Program-made: the position numbers and the translations under genes
NCBI GenBank assembly: GCA_016788065.1
Contig: JAEUTI010000057.1
Location: 1 to 39,214 of the forward strand
Reading direction: 5' to 3'
Length of the DNA stretch: 39,214 bases
DNA from: Bacteroidia bacterium
GTDB lineage: Bacteria > Bacteroidota > Bacteroidia > AKYH767-A > OLB10
Part shown: positions 25,801 to 35,406 of the stretch, piece by piece
Position numbering within the stretch: position 1 is the first letter of the stretch
How the letters are laid out: the number at the start of each line of letters is the position of its first letter
Notes under the pieces: generated by a model
Databases searched by the model: none
What the model was told of the DNA's origin: nothing
What the model saw: only the letters and a program-made list of their open reading frames with translations

Positions 25801-27193
25801 TACACTCGGGCCTTTCACCACTACTAATAATCCTGAAATTATTACTGTTAACCCAACTTTATCTACATCGTATAATGTCGTAACAGTTAGTGATGCCAAT
25901 TGTATTGGTAGCGCTTCAGGAGTAGCAAACGTAACAGTGAATCAAATTCCTTCTGCTACTATATCCGGAACCAATGCAATATGTATAGGAAACAACACGC
26001 CACTTACAATTTCATTTAATGGTGTTGCTCCATTCAGTTACACCTATTCAAATGGTGTTACGAATATTGGTCCGGTTAGTACTGCAAACACAACAGCAAC
26101 AATTCCTGTTTCTCCCGGAACTTCCACTACTTATTCGTTGGTATCAATCAATGATGCCTTCTGTCCCGGAACAATTTCAGGTTCTGCTGCCATCACGGTG
26201 AATCCTTTACCGCAGCCGGTTATTGTAGGTGATTTTGAAATTTGCGATGGTGAATCTTCAACACTGAGTGTAACGCCTGCAGGCTTCAATGCTTATACCT
26301 GGTCAGATGGCTCTGTTAATCCTACAGTGGTTTCAACTACACCGGGCATATTCACCGTGCAGGTGACTGATGTTAATGGTTGTGTTGGTGCTTCTCCTGC
26401 AATTAATTTCATTGTCAATCAAACACCGGTTATCAGCTTTACAAATGATACCAGCTTAACGTGTGAGATTCCGGAAATTAATTTCACGAATACTTCTTCT
26501 TATCCTGCAGGTTCAACATTTGACTGGAACTTTGGCGATAACACTTCATCGGTGACTGAAAACCCAAGTCACATTTATGGAGTTCCGGGCAACTATCCAA
26601 TCACGCTCACCATCACAACTACTGCAGGATGTACAGCAACATTAACACAGCCTGTGGATATTACTTTCTTCCCACTTCCGGAAGCTAAGTTTATTCCTGA
26701 CCCATATGTTACGAATGTGTTCAACAGCAAAATCAATTTTATTGATCAATCCCAAAATGCTGTTTCCTGGTTGTGGGATTTCAATGATGGCGCTCAGTCG
26801 GTTAGTCAAACTCCTGCTCATTATTTCAATGAAGTTGGTGAGTATAACGTGAAGCTCATTATTACGAACATTGCAGGTTGTTTGGATGAATATGTTCAAC
26901 AGGTAATCGTGAATCCATTCTACATTCCGAATGCATTTACGCCAAATGAAGATGGTATCAATGATTACTTCTTTGATGCCGGTTATGTACTCGACGTAAA
27001 CTCTTATTCAATGTCGATCTTCAATCGCTGGGGTCAACGGGTATTCCTTGGTACCGATTACACCAAATTCTGGAATGGTTATACAGAGTCTGGCGACAAG
27101 GCTCCTGATGGAGTTTATGTTTACTCGATTAATGTTGTAACCAAAGGTGGAAAAGAGCACACCTTTACCGGAACTGTAACTTTGTTACGTTAA
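19838..27193 (+). CDS. Giant T9SS surface protein with Ig-like repeats, PKD domains and CHU_C C-terminus
   Basis: A 2451-residue secreted protein, presumably an adhesin or gliding-related surface protein. Order: signal peptide (1-23); an SHGMGGEITWTCLGSGQFKF domain common at the start of Bacteroidota CHU_C proteins; an FN3-like double module (about 447-650); eleven type A repeats of 70-75 residues (650-1423), each with a CxG and an NGC cysteine plus YLWSTGA and TYTVTVT; eight type B repeats of about 88 residues (1423-2125) marked YTYSYSNG and FGPFTT; one more type A repeat; two PKD domains (FDWNFGD, WLWDFND); and a CHU_C sorting domain (YIPNAFTPNEDGIND, FNRWGQRVF). The start is TTG: it gives a proper signal peptide, while the first ATG (19865) would destroy it. 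Ligand and glycan targets are unknown. Confidence 0.9.
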   Translation: MKRIILFLLMLTGTLSNSGELYASHGMGGEITWTCLGSGQFKFRLKFYRDCNGITPSNTITMNTTHTIGSFVCNLVAQNDISPNGLQSNGVAACPNCPDGGSPAIPGLVEEYIYESAAITLAGVPPAAGWRFWWGECCRSGALTNVTGAGSLGFANRAIMYPYNAQNTNICYDSSPFFAEKPSTIICTGYPFKYNPNAVDPELDSLVYSWANLVDDDGQTVIPFAPGYNLNSQLPSATQNPSNVGATINPSTGEITYTSFTGGYFATVVKVTAYKCQQKVAEIFREIDVVLNNSCPPIGGVQNLPPIVTAPFFDPVTGLQTAYTDTVYAGDTVNFFLSANDFNFFNNGGSQTITIEASGSEFGTNFTNPNAGCVIPPCATLSQSTPFSFPVFGGVGFNWVTTCDHVAGLNLNCTSISNVYNFIIKATDNYCPANASNVSTISILVLPPPKLKAPVLRCASVNTNGSVTLSWTKSTPRDSQNTFHSYDIYASLNAGGPFQIVDSVKTPFNNAASYTYTQSAPSLTGMFGVTAQQQSIYYYIRTRSGCSGDSVSVPSDTLRTIYLNATVGGQNQTILTWNALRVPLLSSHNTKYKIYKNFPIGTWTLIDSTALLTYTDTTTKQLCNDSVAYRIELPDSSGCVSVSSLDGVLIANANPVATILPANPKFCVGGSVTLTANVGLGYLWNTGAVTQSINASATGTYTVTVTQAGGCTAVGSTTVTANPLPAPVLAGNPSACAGDSVLISCNVGYTNYLWNTGAVTSSIYATASGTYTVTVTDANGCTKNVSKAISILPNPVPNITGVATICQGNTTTLNAGGGYTNYLWSNGSGTQTITTGTANTYTVTVTAANGCTGKDTYVVTVNPLPNPVILGDNSICQGTTTTFDAGAGFNNYAWSNGAITQTITTGNANTYTVTVTNGFGCTKSTNVTLTVNPLPAPVIAGTNVICQGQNTTFDAGAGYSGYLWSNGALTQTTSLNTAGTYTVTVTDANGCSKSTTRNLTVNPNPSPNITGTTNFCQGLNYNLSAGVGYANYLWNTGAGTQLLNVSTSGTYTVTVTAGNGCTASTSTVVTVNPLPTPNITGTPSFCFGTNTTLNAGAGYVSYLWSNGAVTATNTVNAPNTYTVTVTDANGCSNTDSQVVTVNPLPTPSITGTNVVCQGQNTSFDAGAGYSGYLWSTGAVTQTVNVGTAGTYTVTVTDANGCSKSTTRNLTVNPNPTPAISGNQVVCSGFSTTFNAGPGYTGYLWSTGATTQTISVNANGPYTVTVTAANGCTASTSYALTVNPLPTPAITGDLDFCAGLNTTLNAGNGYTNYQWSTGAVSQTINLSTATTVTVTVTDVNGCVNNTSATTIINPNPVPSITGTLTTCQGSTTSLSAGAGYSQYLWSTGAVTQNINVGVAGPVSVTVTDANGCIGSDNTSVTVFALPTASLSGVDTICFGQSATIVAGFGGPGPFTYSYTDGTNTFGPFTTGAAGVNLTVNPSATATYTLISVANNNCTGTISGQANINVTPLPTAVLSGTTAICDGNSTNLSINFTGVAPYVYSYSDGTNTFGPFTTTNDPQIVNVTPTATTTYNLTATLTGAGCVGNTNAATATVTVNDLPTASISGNNTICSGTTTPLTLNFVGTGPYTYSYSNGTTTFGPFTTNNNPATVTVGPAVSTTFNLVTISDANCAGSVAGSAAITVNPLPTASLTGTASICDGLNTDLSILFTGTGPFTYSYNDGPNVFGPFTTNQNPVLVNVAPLATTTYGITTVSDANCAGSGAGAAVVTVIPLPTAAISGTTEICRGTSTNLTLNFTGVAPFEYKYTDGSSIIGPFTTMNSSAIISVTPNTSTTYNMATITGAGCPGSISGVADITVNAIPQAALALSGDPVICNGETSEFQINFTGAAPYTYSYSNGSSIFGPVTTSNNPEIISVTPGNTTTYSLTTISDDNCPGLISGTAQVVVNALPTATVIGNPSICNGSSTAFNIGFTGTGPYTYTYSNGTSTLGPFTTTNNPEIITVNPTLSTSYNVVTVSDANCIGSASGVANVTVNQIPSATISGTNAICIGNNTPLTISFNGVAPFSYTYSNGVTNIGPVSTANTTATIPVSPGTSTTYSLVSINDAFCPGTISGSAAITVNPLPQPVIVGDFEICDGESSTLSVTPAGFNAYTWSDGSVNPTVVSTTPGIFTVQVTDVNGCVGASPAINFIVNQTPVISFTNDTSLTCEIPEINFTNTSSYPAGSTFDWNFGDNTSSVTENPSHIYGVPGNYPITLTITTTAGCTATLTQPVDITFFPLPEAKFIPDPYVTNVFNSKINFIDQSQNAVSWLWDFNDGAQSVSQTPAHYFNEVGEYNVKLIITNIAGCLDEYVQQVIVNPFYIPNAFTPNEDGINDYFFDAGYVLDVNSYSMSIFNRWGQRVFLGTDYTKFWNGYTESGDKAPDGVYVYSINVVTKGGKEHTFTGTVTLLR

Positions 27194-27214
27194 TAACTAT
27201 CCCAATATTGACCG

Positions 27215-27248
27215 GAAAGGCTTCCCAAAAGGAAGCCTTTCTGCTTTT
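27215..27248 (+). terminator. Rho-independent terminator after the giant gene
   Basis: GAAAGGCTTCC (27215-27225) and GGAAGCCTTTC (27231-27241) form an 11-bp perfect stem around CAAAA, followed by TGCTTTT. It begins 22 bases after the stop and separates the giant gene from its smaller neighbour. Confidence 0.88.
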
Positions 27249-27362
27249 AAGTACCTGTTCTGAGGCGGCAGACAACTTCTTATAAATCATCATCATAGGT
27301 AAAGTCCTCGGGATTTGCCGGAAACCCACTCTTACCGTAACAGTTCATAACCAATTTATTGC

Positions 27363-27370
27363 TAATTTTG
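27363..27370 (+). promoter_or_regulatory. -7 element for the 690-residue surface protein
   Basis: TAATTTTG matches TAnnTTTG, 58 bases before ATG 27428. No good -33 box was found. The 234-base gap otherwise holds only the terminator upstream. Confidence 0.45.
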
Positions 27371-27427
27371 CACCCAATCTGAAGGAGAATAATCTTAACC
27401 ATTATTCGTTATAACATTGCTATTTAT

Positions 27428-29500
27428 ATGTGCCCCCTCACCCGCATTTCTGTTCTTTATTTGGCTGCCCGGAATTTGGTTATTCTTTTCCTTTTCGCAT
27501 TTGTAATAAATATTTCTGAAACATCGGCACAGATTACACCTCCGGAAATCAGATGCATTACTGTTGAAAGCACCGGTGAAGTCACTTTACACTGGCTTGC
27601 TCCTGCCGATACCGGAACTTCGTTTGGTGGTTACCACTTTTTCATGAGTAATCAGCTAAGTGGTCCTTATGTTCCGATCGACAGTGTTTTCAGTTTTGCA
27701 ACTTTAACAACAACCATTTCAGGCGTTAATGCCAATACAACCAGTTTATACTTCTTCATAAAAACAAGAGAAGGATGTTGCTCGCAATATTCTCTTGCAT
27801 CTGATACACTTCGTTCCATTCGCATGATTGTTACCGCACTTTCAAATGAAGTTGTTCGGCTGAATTGGAACCGAATTCACAATCCCCCATTGCCTTCTAC
27901 CGGTTCTGCATATACGCTGTACAAGGAATTGTCGAATGGCATTTTTTCACCTTTCAAAACGTTAATCGATACTACCACAATCGATACGAATATATTTTGT
28001 AATCAATACATCAATTACCGGGTCACACAAAGTGATTTATCGGGATGCTCCTCGGGTTCTTCTGTGGATGGCGAACTATTTCGTGATGTAAAAGGTCCCG
28101 CAGCAACACTCATTGATACGGTAAGTATTGATCCGCTGAGCGGACTGGCAACTATTTCTTGGCTGGCAGATTCAAGTGCCGATACTCAGGGATATGTAAT
28201 CTATCAATACAATGGAACATCTTACGATTCTATAGGATCCGTTACAGGTATTAATTCATTGCAATTTACTTACCCTTCATCGCTGGCTTCAAATCTGGTA
28301 GAGACCTTCAGTGTTGCGGCATACGATAGTTGCCGTAATCTTGGATCACTTGCTGTGAATCACAATACCATGCTGCTCGATCTTTCATTTGATAAATGTC
28401 TGGCAACAGCCTCACTCGAATGGAATGCCTATCAAAATATGAACGGAGGATTACAGCGCTATGAAATCTGGTATCGCATCAATAATGGTGCATGGGTTCG
28501 CGATGGTTTTGTTCCTCCGGGTGTGTTGACCTATCAGAAAATATTAACACAACAAAATGATACCTATGAATTTTTTGTTCGTGCATCAGGAACAAGTACT
28601 CAAACAGCATCATCAAATCTGGTTTCAGTTGTCGCCGATATTTTCGTTCAACCATCATTTCTGTATATACGTTCAGCAAGTGTCATTGGTACTTCTGTAC
28701 AGGTTAATTGCTATGTGGATCCTGCCGGAGATGTGGTTTCCTATCGTTTGTACCGCGGGAACAGTGCAACAGGTGTACTTAGCTTAATTGATGAACTTCC
28801 ATTTGCTCCATTGGCTGATTTTAGTTTTACCGACTTGTTTGCTGATGCCGAATCAGCACGGCGTTTTTATCAGATAACGGCAGTCGACAGTTGTGGTGGC
28901 GAACAGGTTTTCAGCAATATTGCCGGAACCGTTTTGCTTACCGCAGATGCCCTGGAAAATTTATCATCTGCACTATCATGGTCTACCTATACCGGATGGA
29001 CAAATGACCCGGGCACTTATGCCATTTATCGTGTCATTAATGGCGTGGCTGATGCTTCTCCTTTTGCATGGGTAAATGGTGACACACTCACTTACAATGA
29101 TGATGTTTCGGCTTTTCCCGGAGGTGATGGAAATTTGTGCTATGTGGTGCAGGCGGTAGAAGATTCCGTGAATGTGTTTGGTTTGAAGGATAGTGCGTTT
29201 TCGAATCAGGCGTGTGCGCCACAACAGGCTGTCGCGTACATTCCCAATGCATTCACACCGGGTGGCTTGAATCCTGTTTTTGTACCTGTTACCATTTATG
29301 ATGACCCCGAAACTTATTCTTTGCAAATCTTTAACAGGTGGGGACAACTGGTTTTCAGCACATTAAATCCTAACCAAGGTTGGGACGGGACTTTTCAGGA
29401 TAATGATTCCCCAACCGGAGTTTATGCCTATCTGTTGGTTTTTAAAGGTTTCAATAAGAAAGAAGTACGCCGATCGGGCACTATTACCCTCCTTCGTTAA
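27428..29500 (+). CDS. T9SS surface protein with FN3-like domains and CHU_C C-terminus
   Basis: A 690-residue secreted protein. After a hydrophobic N-terminus (about residues 13-35, ending SETSA-Q), several FN3-like beta-sandwich domains follow, with W-x-x-Y/N-strand patterns such as VTLHWLAPAD, VRLNWNRIHN and ASLEWNAYQN. The last 85 residues are a CHU_C (type B) sorting domain: AYIPNAFTPGGLNPVFVP, LQIFNRWGQLVFST, GVYAYLLVFKG, GTITLLR. Residues 38-218 are clearly homologous to about 447-650 of the giant protein upstream, so the two genes share a module. It has its own promoter-like element after a terminator. Function beyond cell-surface location is unknown. Confidence 0.87.
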   Translation: MCPLTRISVLYLAARNLVILFLFAFVINISETSAQITPPEIRCITVESTGEVTLHWLAPADTGTSFGGYHFFMSNQLSGPYVPIDSVFSFATLTTTISGVNANTTSLYFFIKTREGCCSQYSLASDTLRSIRMIVTALSNEVVRLNWNRIHNPPLPSTGSAYTLYKELSNGIFSPFKTLIDTTTIDTNIFCNQYINYRVTQSDLSGCSSGSSVDGELFRDVKGPAATLIDTVSIDPLSGLATISWLADSSADTQGYVIYQYNGTSYDSIGSVTGINSLQFTYPSSLASNLVETFSVAAYDSCRNLGSLAVNHNTMLLDLSFDKCLATASLEWNAYQNMNGGLQRYEIWYRINNGAWVRDGFVPPGVLTYQKILTQQNDTYEFFVRASGTSTQTASSNLVSVVADIFVQPSFLYIRSASVIGTSVQVNCYVDPAGDVVSYRLYRGNSATGVLSLIDELPFAPLADFSFTDLFADAESARRFYQITAVDSCGGEQVFSNIAGTVLLTADALENLSSALSWSTYTGWTNDPGTYAIYRVINGVADASPFAWVNGDTLTYNDDVSAFPGGDGNLCYVVQAVEDSVNVFGLKDSAFSNQACAPQQAVAYIPNAFTPGGLNPVFVPVTIYDDPETYSLQIFNRWGQLVFSTLNPNQGWDGTFQDNDSPTGVYAYLLVFKGFNKKEVRRSGTITLLR

Positions 29501-29511
29501 TAATAAGATAA

Positions 29512-31068
<1,557 letters not shown>

Positions 31069-31128
31069 TTTCATTTTATTCTGAATAGCTTTGGTTCCAT
31101 TTTTATGTGGAAATGCCAATCATTTTAT

Positions 31129-31136
31129 TAAATTTG
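31129..31136 (+). promoter_or_regulatory. -7 element of the foldase-moxR operon
   Basis: TAAATTTG matches TAnnTTTG, 41 bases before ATG 31177 (35 before ATG 31171). No convincing -33 box at the expected distance. Confidence 0.5.
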
Positions 31137-31170
31137 CATCCCCTTAACACTCAATATTATAATTACCAAT

Positions 31171-33132
31171 ATGAATATGAAAAAACTGATCTCAGGTTTA
31201 CTTTTATTTGCTTTGGCAGGAAACTTTTGCCAGGTAGTTGCACAAGATGCAACAAATCCCGTGCTGATGACCATCGCAGGTTCTCCGGTTACCAAATCGG
31301 AATTTGAAAAAGTGTACAAGAAAAACAACAACAAGGAAGGTGCTTACGACATGAAAGACGTTCGCGAATACCTTGAACTGTACATCAATTACAAATTAAA
31401 AGTTAAAGAAGCAGAAGAAGAAAAGCTGGATACCAGTGTGACTTTTGTGAATGAATTACGCGGCTACCGCAAACAATTGGCTCAGCCATACATGACCGAC
31501 AAGGAAGTGACTGATGCGCTAATTAAAGAAGCTTATGAAAGAATGCAAAAGGATGTGAGAGCAAGCCACATTTTATTGAATGTTGCACCTGATGCGTTAC
31601 CAAAAGATACTATTGCTGCCTACAACAGAGCTATGAAAATCAGAGACCTCATCACGAAAGGTGCCAGCTTTGAAAAGATGGCTCGTGATTCATCAGAAGA
31701 TCCTTCTGCAAAAGAAAATGGCGGTGACCTCGGATACTTTACAGGAATGCAAATGGTTTATCCTTTTGAAACTGCTGCATACAATACCAAACCCGGACAA
31801 GTATCGATGCCTGTTCGTACCAAATTCGGTTATCACATCATTAAAGTTGTTGATATCCGTGATGCTCAAGGCGAAATTAAAGTTGCTCACATCATGATTA
31901 AATCGCCTGCAAATGCTGCCGATTCTGTTGCACAGCAGGCAAAAGCAAAAGTTGATGAAATTTATGCTAAACTAAAAGGTGGCGATAAATTCGAAGACCT
32001 TGCTACTAAATTTTCAGATGATAAAGGTTCCGCTAAATCAGGTGGTGCCCTCCCTCCTTTCGGAACAGGAAGAATGGTTCCAGAATTCGAGAAAGCTGCT
32101 TTTGCTTTGAAAAATGATGGTGACTATTCTGAGCCTGTAAAAACCAGTTATGGATGGCATATCATAAAACGTCTAGAGAAAAAAGCTGTTCCCTCTATGG
32201 AAGAGAAAAAGAATGAACTGAAAACTCAGGTTGCACGCGATAGCCGTGCCGAAGTAAGTAAGAATTCTATGATCTCAAGAATTAAGAAAGATTATGGTTT
32301 CAAAGAAACTCCAAAAAATAAAGATCTTTTCATAAATGCTTTGGATACAACCCTACAAAATGGTGAGTGGTCACCTGAAAAAGTAAAAGGCTTCAACAAA
32401 CCTTTATTTACTCTTGGCACACAAACCTATACTCAGGAAGATTTCGCAAAATACATCAACAACCACCAATCTAAGAAACAGAATACCACTCCGAAACAAA
32501 TCGGTAATTCGCTTTACAACCAGTTTGTAGATGAATCTTGCCTGAACTATGAAGAGAGCCAATTGGAGAATAAATATCCTGAATTTAAAGCTTTAATGCA
32601 GGAATACCGCGATGGAATTTTACTGTTTGATCTTACCGACAAAAAAGTTTGGTCGAAAGCAGTGAAGGATTCTTCCGGATTGGTTGCCTTCCATGAAGCA
32701 AATAAAAATAACTACATGTGGGATCGCCGCTGCGATGCTATTATTTACACTTGTGCGAATGAAGACATTGCTTCTAAAACCAGAAAATTACTGAAGAAAA
32801 AAATGACGATGGTTGAGATTCTTACTACCATCAATAAAGATTCTCAGTTAAACCTGAACACCAAAGACGGTAAATTTGTGAAAGGTGAAAATGAAATCAT
32901 CGACAGTATTGTTTGGCAAAAAGGTTTATCACCAAATATGCAGAAAAATAATTCAGTTGTGTTTGTAGATGTAATTAATATCCTGGAGCCTGCACCAAAA
33001 TCACTTGATGAGGCAAAAGGAATTATCACTGCCGATTACCAAAACCATCTGGAAAAAGAATGGATTAAACAACTAAGGGCTAAATACCCTGTTGTGGTGA
33101 AAGAAGACGTACTGAATTCATTGGGTAAATAA
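31171..33132 (+). CDS. Periplasmic peptidyl-prolyl isomerase with two parvulin domains
   Basis: The 653-residue protein starts with a signal peptide (MKKLISGLLLFALAGNFCQVVAQ; ATG 31177 may be the real start). A SurA-like N-terminal helical region is followed by two PpiC/parvulin domains: RASHILLNVAPDALP to FGYHIIKVVDI (about 129-230), and VAHIMIKSP to YGWHIIKRLE (about 236-345). Both keep the His pair and the GGDLGYF/GGALPPFG loop. The C-terminal 300 residues lack a recognised domain. It probably folds outer-membrane or T9SS cargo in the periplasm. It heads a tight operon with two more foldase-like genes and moxR. Confidence 0.9.
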   Translation: MNMKKLISGLLLFALAGNFCQVVAQDATNPVLMTIAGSPVTKSEFEKVYKKNNNKEGAYDMKDVREYLELYINYKLKVKEAEEEKLDTSVTFVNELRGYRKQLAQPYMTDKEVTDALIKEAYERMQKDVRASHILLNVAPDALPKDTIAAYNRAMKIRDLITKGASFEKMARDSSEDPSAKENGGDLGYFTGMQMVYPFETAAYNTKPGQVSMPVRTKFGYHIIKVVDIRDAQGEIKVAHIMIKSPANAADSVAQQAKAKVDEIYAKLKGGDKFEDLATKFSDDKGSAKSGGALPPFGTGRMVPEFEKAAFALKNDGDYSEPVKTSYGWHIIKRLEKKAVPSMEEKKNELKTQVARDSRAEVSKNSMISRIKKDYGFKETPKNKDLFINALDTTLQNGEWSPEKVKGFNKPLFTLGTQTYTQEDFAKYINNHQSKKQNTTPKQIGNSLYNQFVDESCLNYEESQLENKYPEFKALMQEYRDGILLFDLTDKKVWSKAVKDSSGLVAFHEANKNNYMWDRRCDAIIYTCANEDIASKTRKLLKKKMTMVEILTTINKDSQLNLNTKDGKFVKGENEIIDSIVWQKGLSPNMQKNNSVVFVDVINILEPAPKSLDEAKGIITADYQNHLEKEWIKQLRAKYPVVVKEDVLNSLGK

Positions 33133-33143
33133 TGATAGCATAG

Positions 33144-34055
33144 TTGCCGAGATCTTCCTTCATACCTCATTTAATAAGCTCTTTGCCCCGTAGTACCGGG
33201 GCATTGGCATTATCTGCCCTGCTGCTCTCCATCACATTCACCGGTTGCCAGTGGTTCAAAAAGGAAAAACCGGAACAACCGGGAAATGCGGTAGCCAGAG
33301 TACATGATAAATTTCTTTATTCTGAGGATATCCGCAAAATGCTTACTCCCGGGACAACACGGGAAGACAGTATTCTCATTGTAACCAATTATGTTCAAAG
33401 CTGGATCAAGCAGCAGGTTATTCTCCACAAAGCGGAAACAAATCTGGATGAAGAGAAAAAAGACGTAGATAAAAAACTGGAAGAATACCGGAATTCACTT
33501 ATTACCTATATTTACGAAACTGAATTAATTCGTCAGAGGCTCGACACCGTAGTAACAGACCCGGAAATTGAGAAATATTATGCTGAAAATCAGCAAAATT
33601 TTGAGCTCAAAGACAATATTATTAAAGTTCTTTACCTTAGAGTAAACAGAGATGCACCAAAGCTGAAAAAAGCCCGCGAATGGTATCGGTCATCGAATAC
33701 GAAGGATCGGGCAGCACTCGAGGAGTATTGCTACCAGTTTGCATCCGACTTTCACCTCGACGATGAAACCTGGTTGCTGTTTGATGATTTGTTAAAAAAA
33801 GTACCTATCAAAACATACGATAAAGAAGCATTTCTGAGAAACAACCGATTTATTGAAATAGAAGACAGTACAAATATATATCTGGTAAAAATTGCAGATA
33901 TGAAAATCCGGGAAAGTCTCTCACCACTAAGTTTTGTGAAAGAAGATATCCGAAACCTTATTATCAACGGCAGAAAACTTATGCTCATTAAAGAAATGGA
34001 AAAAGCTGCCTATGATGAAGCACTCAAAAAAAATGAATTTGAAATTTATGATTAA
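33144..34055 (+). CDS. Degenerate PPIase-like lipoprotein
   Basis: A signal sequence ends in a lipobox (SITFTGC, Cys35), so this is a lipoprotein. The rest resembles the SurA/PpiC N-terminal helical part (VARVHDKFLYSEDIRKML, YVQSWIKQQVILHKA, LITYIYETELIRQRL, PEIEKYYAENQQNF). Then comes a parvulin-like stretch, VLYLRVNRDAP, which lacks the catalytic motifs. No ATG is available: TTG 33144 lies 11 bases after the previous stop, but TTG 33183 gives a more normal 21-residue signal peptide. A GC-rich hairpin sits at 33185-33202. Its last codons overlap the next gene by eight bases. It probably acts as a chaperone-like partner of the flanking parvulins. Confidence 0.8.
   Translation: MPRSSFIPHLISSLPRSTGALALSALLLSITFTGCQWFKKEKPEQPGNAVARVHDKFLYSEDIRKMLTPGTTREDSILIVTNYVQSWIKQQVILHKAETNLDEEKKDVDKKLEEYRNSLITYIYETELIRQRLDTVVTDPEIEKYYAENQQNFELKDNIIKVLYLRVNRDAPKLKKAREWYRSSNTKDRAALEEYCYQFASDFHLDDETWLLFDDLLKKVPIKTYDKEAFLRNNRFIEIEDSTNIYLVKIADMKIRESLSPLSFVKEDIRNLIINGRKLMLIKEMEKAAYDEALKKNEFEIYD
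33185..33202. repeat. GC-rich inverted repeat at the lipoprotein start region
   Basis: GCCCCG (33185-33190) and CGGGGC (33197-33202) pair around TAGTAC. The hairpin covers the second TTG candidate start of the lipoprotein gene and is far more GC-rich than its surroundings. No T run follows, so it is not a standard terminator. Confidence 0.5.
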
Positions 34056-35397
34056 GTACTATTTGCTAGCCCTGTGTTTTTTGTTGAGCTCAACAAAGAT
34101 GCTTTTGGCACAACCTGAACAAATAATTGATCAGGTAGCCGCTGTTATTGGTGGAAAAACATTGCTTAAATCAGAAGTTGAATCACAGTATCAGCAAATT
34201 ATTGCTCAGGGTACCACTGCAGATCCCGAGCTTAAATGCAGAATCATTGACCAGTTACTGATTAATAAACTTTTACTCAATCAGGCACTACTCGATAGTC
34301 TGGAAGTTACCGATTCGCAGGTTGATAATGAACTTGACCGAAGAATTGGTTACATGGTCAATCAAATTGGTTCGGAAGCACGACTCGAAGAATACTATGA
34401 GAAGAGTATTCCAGAAATACGGGATGAATTCAGACCATTAATTAAAGACCAGCTCCTGTCACAGCAAATGCAAGGAAAAGTGACAAAGAATGCTTCTGTG
34501 TCACCTGCCGATGTACGTGCATTTTTTAACAGCATTCCTCCTGATAGTCTGCCCTTTATTAATGCCGAAATTGAATATGCACAAATTGTAATTAATGTTC
34601 CGGTCAGCAATGAAGAAAAAATCAGAATCCGTGAACGATTAGAAGGATTCAGAAAGCGTGTGGCCGATGGAGAAGATTTTGCAACGCTGGCAATTTTATA
34701 TTCTATTGATGGCTCTTCAAAAAATGGTGGTGAACTTGGATTTGTAAATCGTGGTGATCTGGTACCTGAATTTGAAGCAGCAGCTTTCAAATTACGAAAA
34801 GGTGAAGTTTCTGAAATCGTAGAATCTAAATTCGGTTATCATATCATTCAGCTTATTGAACGTCGCGGGGAACAAATTAATGTGAGACATATTTTGCTGA
34901 AGCCTTCTTTCGGTCCGGGTGAAATTAACCAGACTTTCACTTTAGCTGACAGTATTTACAAAGCAATTAAATCAGATTCTTTAACATTTTCAGAAGCAGC
35001 ACAACGTTTCTCCAACGACTCTGAATCGAGATACAATGGAGGAAATGTTGTGAATCAAAAAAACGGAACAACTCGTTTCGAGACTGATGAAGTTGACCCT
35101 ACCGTATTTTTTCAATTGGAAAAAATGAATGTCGGAGATATTTCAGCACCTATTCAATCGCTTTCGGCAGAAGGAAACACAGCCTTCCGTATTCTTTACC
35201 TGCGAACACGTACACAACCACATAAAGCCGACCTGAGCACCGATTATCAAAGAATTCAGGAGGCAACACTTACTGAAAAAGAAAACAAAGCCCTCACCGA
35301 CTGGGTTAAAAAGAAAAAAAGCACCACCTTTGTTCAAGTGGCCGATGATTACAAATCGTGTTCAAATCTTGGACATTGGTTTGAAAAACTTAAATAA
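34048..35397 (+). CDS. surA: SurA-like periplasmic chaperone/PPIase
   Basis: A 449-residue protein with signal peptide MIKYYLLALCFLLSSTKMLLAQ. The SurA N-terminal domain follows (IIDQVAAVIGGKTLLKSEVESQYQQ, then IDQLLINKLLLNQALLDSLEVTD). Two parvulin domains come next: AEIEYAQIVINVP to KFGYHIIQLIERRG (about 172-275), and VRHILLKPSFG to a partial second domain (about 281-390). Relatives help fold outer-membrane proteins. The frame opens at 34012, but ATG 34048 gives a correct signal peptide and overlaps the previous gene by eight bases (ATGATTAA). It is followed nine bases later by moxR. Confidence 0.9.
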   Translation: MIKYYLLALCFLLSSTKMLLAQPEQIIDQVAAVIGGKTLLKSEVESQYQQIIAQGTTADPELKCRIIDQLLINKLLLNQALLDSLEVTDSQVDNELDRRIGYMVNQIGSEARLEEYYEKSIPEIRDEFRPLIKDQLLSQQMQGKVTKNASVSPADVRAFFNSIPPDSLPFINAEIEYAQIVINVPVSNEEKIRIRERLEGFRKRVADGEDFATLAILYSIDGSSKNGGELGFVNRGDLVPEFEAAAFKLRKGEVSEIVESKFGYHIIQLIERRGEQINVRHILLKPSFGPGEINQTFTLADSIYKAIKSDSLTFSEAAQRFSNDSESRYNGGNVVNQKNGTTRFETDEVDPTVFFQLEKMNVGDISAPIQSLSAEGNTAFRILYLRTRTQPHKADLSTDYQRIQEATLTEKENKALTDWVKKKKSTTFVQVADDYKSCSNLGHWFEKLK

Positions 35398-35406
35398 TTT
35401 TCAAAT

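Noticed and set aside
31085..31125. Terminator after guaB
   Set aside because: Only a weak stem (TTCCAT/GTGGAA with a G-T pair) is visible and no T run follows.
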